Position numbers and translations under genes: made by a program
Shown here: positions 59,872 through 64,000 of the stretch, one piece after another
Layout of the letters: every line of letters begins with the position of its first letter
Position numbering within the stretch: the first letter of the stretch is position 1
The notes under the pieces: generated by a model
What the model saw: the letters and a program-made list of their open reading frames with translations, nothing else
Told to the model about the DNA's origin: nothing
The model's database searches: none
NCBI RefSeq assembly: GCF_000372725.1
Contig: NW_005200754.1
Span: forward strand, 163,395-227,394
Source of the DNA: Emiliania huxleyi CCMP1516
Lineage: Eukaryota; Haptophyta; Isochrysidales; Noelaerhabdaceae
Direction: 5' to 3'
DNA length: 64,000 bases

Positions 59872-61138
59872 GGGACTGTTTGGGCGCCCCGGCAGCCTCC
59901 CCGCCTGCGTGACCAGGGCCGGTTTGGCAGCGGTTTGGGCTGTGTGTGGGCTGGTCGCGGTACGGGATATAGTGCTTGTTTATGGTCCCACTCACCACTC
60001 CCGGCCGACGGGGCCTCGCGGGGCGTCCTCGTTTGCAAATAAAGGCCTCTGCCATCGCTCAGACCGAGAGTCCCAAACCATGTGATCATCCGCGCCGCCG
60101 CGCCCGAGAGTAGTCTCAAAGTCTGCCAGATGCGACGTCGTCGGGGAGGGCGTCGTCGCGGGCGCCATCGTCGTCATCCGAGCCCCTACGGCTGTCCAGG
60201 GGCACGTCTGGGTGACCAGGGGCGGGGGCCGAGCCGTGAGTGCTCCGCCGGGGGGAGCTTCTGGGTCCATGGGACCGCTGCCGGACCCATCCAAGAGCCT
60301 CTCCGGACACGTTCGCTCGACGGCCTAGTTGGCGGCCGATATTCGACGACCAAAGCTCCGGACGCCGCGGCCAAAGATCCGCGCACAGCCCCAGGGCTCG
60401 TGGTGAGTGTGGGGTGTGCCTCACGAGGCGGAGAGGCCGCGTGAACTCCCGTAGAAGCTCGCGAAGAGCGGATTTGGAGCGCCGCGCCGGACCTCCGCCG
60501 GGGCTCGCCGGGGCCACGGGAGAGGTCAGAAATCGTTTTGGTGGTTAGACTACTAGAGCTCTACAAACCGGCACGGTCCCGTCGAATTTGGTCCCTTGGC
60601 CGGCCCTGGGCCGCTCGGCACCGCGCGGGGGTGCCGTTAAGCGACCCTACGGATTTGTCTTGGTCGATTTTGGCCAAAAAGCCCCCAATGATCAATGCCA
60701 AAATGTGCGAGGCGGGCGGAATGGTGGTGTGGATGAGGGGAGCCGCATGTACGCATCGTCCGCACACACATGGAAAGCTGCTGCGCTTGTCCGTTGGATG
60801 CTGCCCCCTGTCCGGCGTCAAACCTCAACGCGTCTCACTACAACAGTACAACACAATGATCGAATCGCACACCGCTCACAAAATGCATCCGTGCCATGCA
60901 CATCCGCGTTCTCCGCCCGAAGGAGGAGGCCAGAGACGTGTCCACGCCCGAGAGGTGTCCACGGCCAGCGATTATACGCACACTCTGGAGGCATTGTGCG
61001 GGCAAACGCCAATCTTTCTCGCGGAGGTACGCGGGCGCATCGATGAAGCCTCGATGCAGTCAGACTCCGCTCAGAAGCCGCCGCTGCTCGAGAGGCGGAG
61101 CGTGTTAGCAAGCATTATTCACGGCTAATGACGAGTCA
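59872..61138. other. No confident gene
   Basis: Open frames on both strands lack natural composition or recognisable motifs. A minus-strand frame at 60116-60517 has SKSALRELLREFTRPLRLVR but nothing to connect to. Treated as intergenic or degraded sequence. Confidence 0.35.
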
Positions 61139-61252
61139 CTAAGTCTGTCTCTCCTGCTCGAGGGGAGGAGCTTGCTGTACGACTGTAGTGAATTGTTCAG
61201 CTGACTTAGTTAAAGTCTCTCCTGCTCGAGGGAAGGAGCTTGCTGTACGACC
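61139..61252. repeat. Short tandem duplication downstream of the apyrase gene
   Basis: CTCTCCTGCTCGAGGGGAGG (61148) recurs as CTCTCCTGCTCGAGGGAAGG (61216), each followed by AGCTTGCTGTACGAC; the period is about 68 bp. This is the same period as the intron duplications but in non-coding sequence. Confidence 0.65.
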
Positions 61253-61329
61253 TTCGCTGCGAGAGGAGCTTCAGTGCGGCGGCGGCCAAGCCTGTCCACA
61301 AATAACCCGTGAAGAAACGCTGTTCACAG

Positions 61330-63372
61330 TCACAGCTCAGAGCGCGGCGGCGGCGGTGCGCCGAGGGCAACCAGCCCTCCGATCACGCTCCCGGCGCCGA
61401 GGCCGCCCGAGCCGGTGTCTGCGAGCAGCTCGGCCGACTTGGCGAGCATTGCTCCGAGCGTCCACACAAGCTCCACCTTGCAGCAGTGCCACCATCGGTG
61501 AGTCTGGAACTGGGCAAGGCGCCGAGGCCCACACGGCGCTCCACCTTCTCGATCTTGTTGGTCATCGTGATGCTGGTGTCGCCCTCAAAGCCGAGCGCCT
61601 GGTCCACACTCCGTCAGGTCATAGCGTAGCTCGTTGGCACTGGGCTGATCCACACTCCGTCAAGTCATAGCGATTGGCACTGCCCTCGCCCTCGAGGCCG
61701 GCCGCCTCGACCGGAGCAGCCGACGGCCATCTCGGTCCTATCTCGGCCCATCTCGGCCCATCTCGCCTTGAGCAGAGCCGCCACGTACGCCACGTCGCCG
61801 CAATAGTTGTTCGACTTTGCGGCATCCTGCGTGTTTGCGAACCGCGTCGCCGTCTCCTCCGCACTGAGCCGGCAGAGGGACTCGCCTACATCTCGGACGA
61901 CCTCGGACGATCTCGAGTGATCTCCGCCCGCACTGAGCCAGCAGAGGGAGCTGGCCAGCGGCGGCGATGTCGTTGTAGCTCATCGCGACGGAGCCAAACT
62001 GGCGCGGCTGCCCGTCCAGCAGCCCGATGGCGGCGGTGCGGTCGTACATGTACGAGAAGCCGTAGAAGCGGTCCGCGAGCTTCGGCTGGCCCGCGGCGAA
62101 GGGTTGCGGGAAGAGCCGACCCATCACTCGCAGGCAGCGCGCCCAGTCGGCGTCCCCGACCAGCGACTTGCCGCCGTGCTCGAGGGAGGCCCCGCGGGGG
62201 AGGCACGGGTGCCTAAGGAGCAGAACTACGATCTTGGGAGGCACGGGTGGCTGGGTGTCCACGAGGCGAGGGCCAGCACTATTGGCAACATCTCGGCTAC
62301 ACCGCGGCTATCTCTCGGCTATCTCTCGCCGGAATGGCTCCGGCTTGTCCTCGGCTCGCCGCGAGACTAGGCTGTCGAGGGCTTTCCGCCGCGCCTGCGA
62401 CGAGGGCTCGAAGCTAATAGCAGGAGGGGTCGGGGCGGGGGAAGGGCCGAGGCGTGAAGAGCAGGTGTGAAGAGGAGGTGTGAAGAGGGGTGTGAAGAGG
62501 AGGTGTGAAGAGGGGTGTGAAGATGCATCCGAGTCCAGCCCAGAGCCAATCCTGTCTACGCTCGCGGCTGCAGTATGAGTTTCTGGTTGAGAAGCGCTGG
62601 TTCAAGGCCGCGCCTCGTCGAGTCCGTAGCCGAGGTGCGACTTGACGTACAGCGAGTGCTGCCGCGCGCCTTAGATTTAATTCACTTTACGTCAACTTGG
62701 TTCAACTTGGTTGATGTTGAGCGAGTGATGCCGCGCGCCAAACGTCAACAGCTGAGACTCGTCCGGGTTGGGGACTGGCTCCGAGGTGGCGAAGACGACC
62801 TGGACCGACCCGCCGCCGAGGTCGATGGTGCCGACGGCGGGCGTCTTGGCGGGCGGGTAGAGGGCGCCGAGCAGGTAGTTGACCGTCACCCAGCCATACA
62901 GGCCCTCGTCCTCTCCTCCGAGCAGCGTCGCCCACTCGCACCGGAAGCGGAAGCCAGACTTGCCGAGCTCGTCGCACACCGACGCGAGGATCGCGTCCTT
63001 GGCGCCCTCCCCAACCAGCCGCAGGCCCGCCGTCGCCATCAAGAATACGGGCGTCGACGGCACCGCCGCCGCCGGCACCTTCTCCTTGGCATAGGCGAGG
63101 AGCGGGCGGAGCGAGGCGCCGGCCTGCTCCGGCTCGCCCTTGAAGGAGGAGAGGCCGGGCTTGATCTTGAGCAGGTCGTCGGCGATCAGGTCGAAGGAGT
63201 CCTTCGACCCTCCGCCGCCGATCTTCCACGAGTAGACATGCACCCGCGTGCCGGAGGAGCCGGCGTCGAAGACGAGGCCGTGGCGGAGCTCGCCCGGGCC
63301 CGCGGCGTCCTGCGCCGAGCAGAGCTGCAGCAGCAGCCACGAGAGCAGCCGCCTCCCTCTTGCCCGGGGCAT
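61330..63372 (-). CDS. Ecto-apyrase / nucleoside triphosphate diphosphohydrolase (GDA1/CD39 family)
   Basis: Hydrolyses extracellular or luminal NTPs and NDPs. The start is the ATG at 63372; MPRARGRRLLSWLLLQLCSA is a signal peptide. Exon 1 (62739-63372) has ACR1 VFDAGSSGTRVHVY (aa 34-47), ACR2 MATAGLRLV (aa 112-120), ACR3 EDEGLYGWVTVNYLLG (aa 154-169) and ACR4 IDLGGGSVQVVFA (aa 183-195). Later exons give SLYVKSHLGYGLDEAR (62614-62669), RKALDSLVSRRAE (from 62394), HPCLPRGASL, KLADRFYGFSYMYDRTAAIG, SLCRLSAEETATRFA, NNYCGDVAYVAALLKA (ACR5-like), GFEGDTSITMTNKIEK and VELVWTLGAML, ending PRSEL* at 61330-61332. Introns 62670-62738, 61886-61955 and 61477-61544 (69, 70, 68 bp) all start with a copy of the next exon's beginning. 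No C-terminal membrane anchor was seen, so the product is probably secreted or luminal. Confidence 0.88.
61477..61544 (-). other. Apyrase last intron: 36-bp exon-edge duplication
   Basis: The intron starts GTGGAGCGCCGTGTGGGCCT and the next exon GTGGAGCTTGTGTGGACGCT; similarity continues through CTCGGCGCCTTGCCC versus CTCGGAGCAATGCTCGCC. It is 68 bp. Splicing restores NKIEKVELVWTLGAML, a conserved apyrase segment. Confidence 0.8.
62670..62738 (-). other. Apyrase intron 1: GC-AG, exon-edge duplication
   Basis: The intron starts GCGCGCGGCATCACTCGCTC and the next exon GCGCGCGGCAGCACTCGCTG. It is 69 bp and has a GC donor. The duplicated part keeps the peptide phrase GAR(H/Q)HSL in both copies. 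Confidence 0.85.
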
Positions 63373-63452
63373 GCGCCTCCTGTCCTCGAGCCCACAGCGC
63401 CTCGGCAGGCGAGTTTTAGGGGTTCTCGGCGCCGTGAACTGTGTCGTCGTGG

Positions 63453-64000
63453 GTCCTCACTGGCTTGCCGGGGTCATGGGCCCCCCCCCCTCTAGCGCCG
63501 CCGGAGGCGGCGTAGCTTCCGAGAAGCTCGGTCAGACACACGGGGGAGAGACGGACACCACATCATTACGAATGACGCAAAAATACGTCACGGAGAGCGA
63601 GTAGAATGGCTAATTTCGCCGAGAGCGCGCCGCGGGCGCACCTGGTATACGGCCCCGGAATGAGTCACTGATTAAAGTTGGGCGCCTTTGGTCGAGGCTT
63701 CCCCGGTCCTCACTGGCTTGCCGGGGTCATGGGCCCCCCCCCCTCTAGCGCCGCCGGAGGCGGCGTAGCTTCCGAGAAGCTCGGTCAGACACACGGGGGA
63801 GAGACGGACACCACATCATTACGAATGACGCAAAAATACGTCACGGAGAGCGAGTAGAATGGCTAATTTCGCCGAGAGCGCGCCGCGGGCGCACCTGGTA
63901 TACGGCCCCGGAATGAGTCACTGATTAAAGTTGGGCGCCTTTGGTCGAGGCTTCCCCGGTCCTCACTGGCTTGCCGGGGTCATGGGCCCCCCCCCCTCTA
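63453..64000. repeat. 253-bp tandem satellite, at least 2.2 units, running off the window
   Basis: Units start at 63453, 63706 and 63959 (GTCCTCACTGGCTTGCCGGG). The two full copies appear identical over 253 bp, including C-run length. The unit holds a TGACG...CGTCA dyad (about 63574-63593) and CCGCCGGAGGCGG. The first unit begins about 80 bp upstream of the apyrase ATG, so the array occupies its promoter side. Confidence 0.95.

Noticed and set aside
63574..63593. cAMP-response-like element in the satellite
   Set aside because: The TGACG/CGTCA pair is spaced too widely for a CRE and could be chance; kept only as a structural note.

Overview
The window looks like nuclear DNA of a GC-rich, intron-bearing unicellular alga, most likely a haptophyte of the Emiliania/Gephyrocapsa/Chrysochromulina/Prymnesium type. 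The evidence is: very high GC with low-GC repeat islands; genes split by many very short introns (about 65-77 bp) with GT-AG and frequent GC-AG borders; intronic minisatellites with 10-24 bp units; TTAGGG-type telomeric repeats; a plastid-style AFAP targeting motif on glyoxalase I; SPPPP hydroxyproline-rich and DDGSC/CYTKT cysteine-rich extracellular protein modules; and two 100-N scaffold gaps (45587-45686 and 58761-58860). Species assignment is inference.

Layout. 1-1.5 kb: 3' part of an unrecognised + strand gene. 2.3-5.6 kb: minus-strand cysteine-rich secreted-type protein and a GT8-like type II membrane glycosyltransferase. 6.1-7.4 and 8.4-10.6 kb: two unrecognised + strand multi-exon genes; the second converges on a complete four-exon glyoxalase I gene (10633-11531, minus). 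11.6-15.5 kb: repeat-rich zone with interstitial telomeric repeats and a decayed non-LTR retrotransposon RNase H. 15.5-18.4 kb: minus-strand polytopic membrane protein, flanked head-to-head by an intact reverse transcriptase ORF (18538-21825) with a PD-(D/E)XK-like C-terminus. 21.9-25.5 kb: gene fragments and repeats. 25.6-33.7 kb: a long + strand gene whose introns are minisatellites. 34.2-38.9 kb: SEC63, the ER translocon J-protein. 40.7-41.7 kb: an intronless HtrA-type protease fused to a ClpS-like domain. 43.3-47.5 kb: minus-strand Ala/Glu coiled-coil protein with a WW-like element and acidic Trp tail. 47.5-50.6 kb: nested dispersed repeats with a 551-bp TIR element. 50.7-56.4 kb: minus-strand FHA-domain ORF and ankyrin-repeat gene. 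57.5-59.9 kb: low-complexity and SPPPP-rich genes. 61.3-63.4 kb: a signal-peptide ecto-apyrase gene (minus). 63.45 kb to the end: a 253-bp satellite array.

Main discovery candidate. Across unrelated genes (glyoxalase I, apyrase, SEC63, the membrane protein, the coiled-coil gene, the long repeat gene and the first gene), introns carry, directly after the 5' splice site, a diverged copy of the first 15-40 bases of the exon that follows. Each intron therefore looks like a tandem duplication of about 70 bp of exon edge plus a short inserted segment that is often a hairpin. One case (407-511) still has a perfect 36-bp duplication. This suggests a mechanistically uniform, ongoing intron-gain process (introner-like elements with unusually long target duplications, or tandem duplication of proto-splice sites).

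Limits: exon joins were inferred by eye from reading frame, AG/GT signals and family knowledge; no search or alignment software was run, and many low-complexity open frames are uninterpretable.
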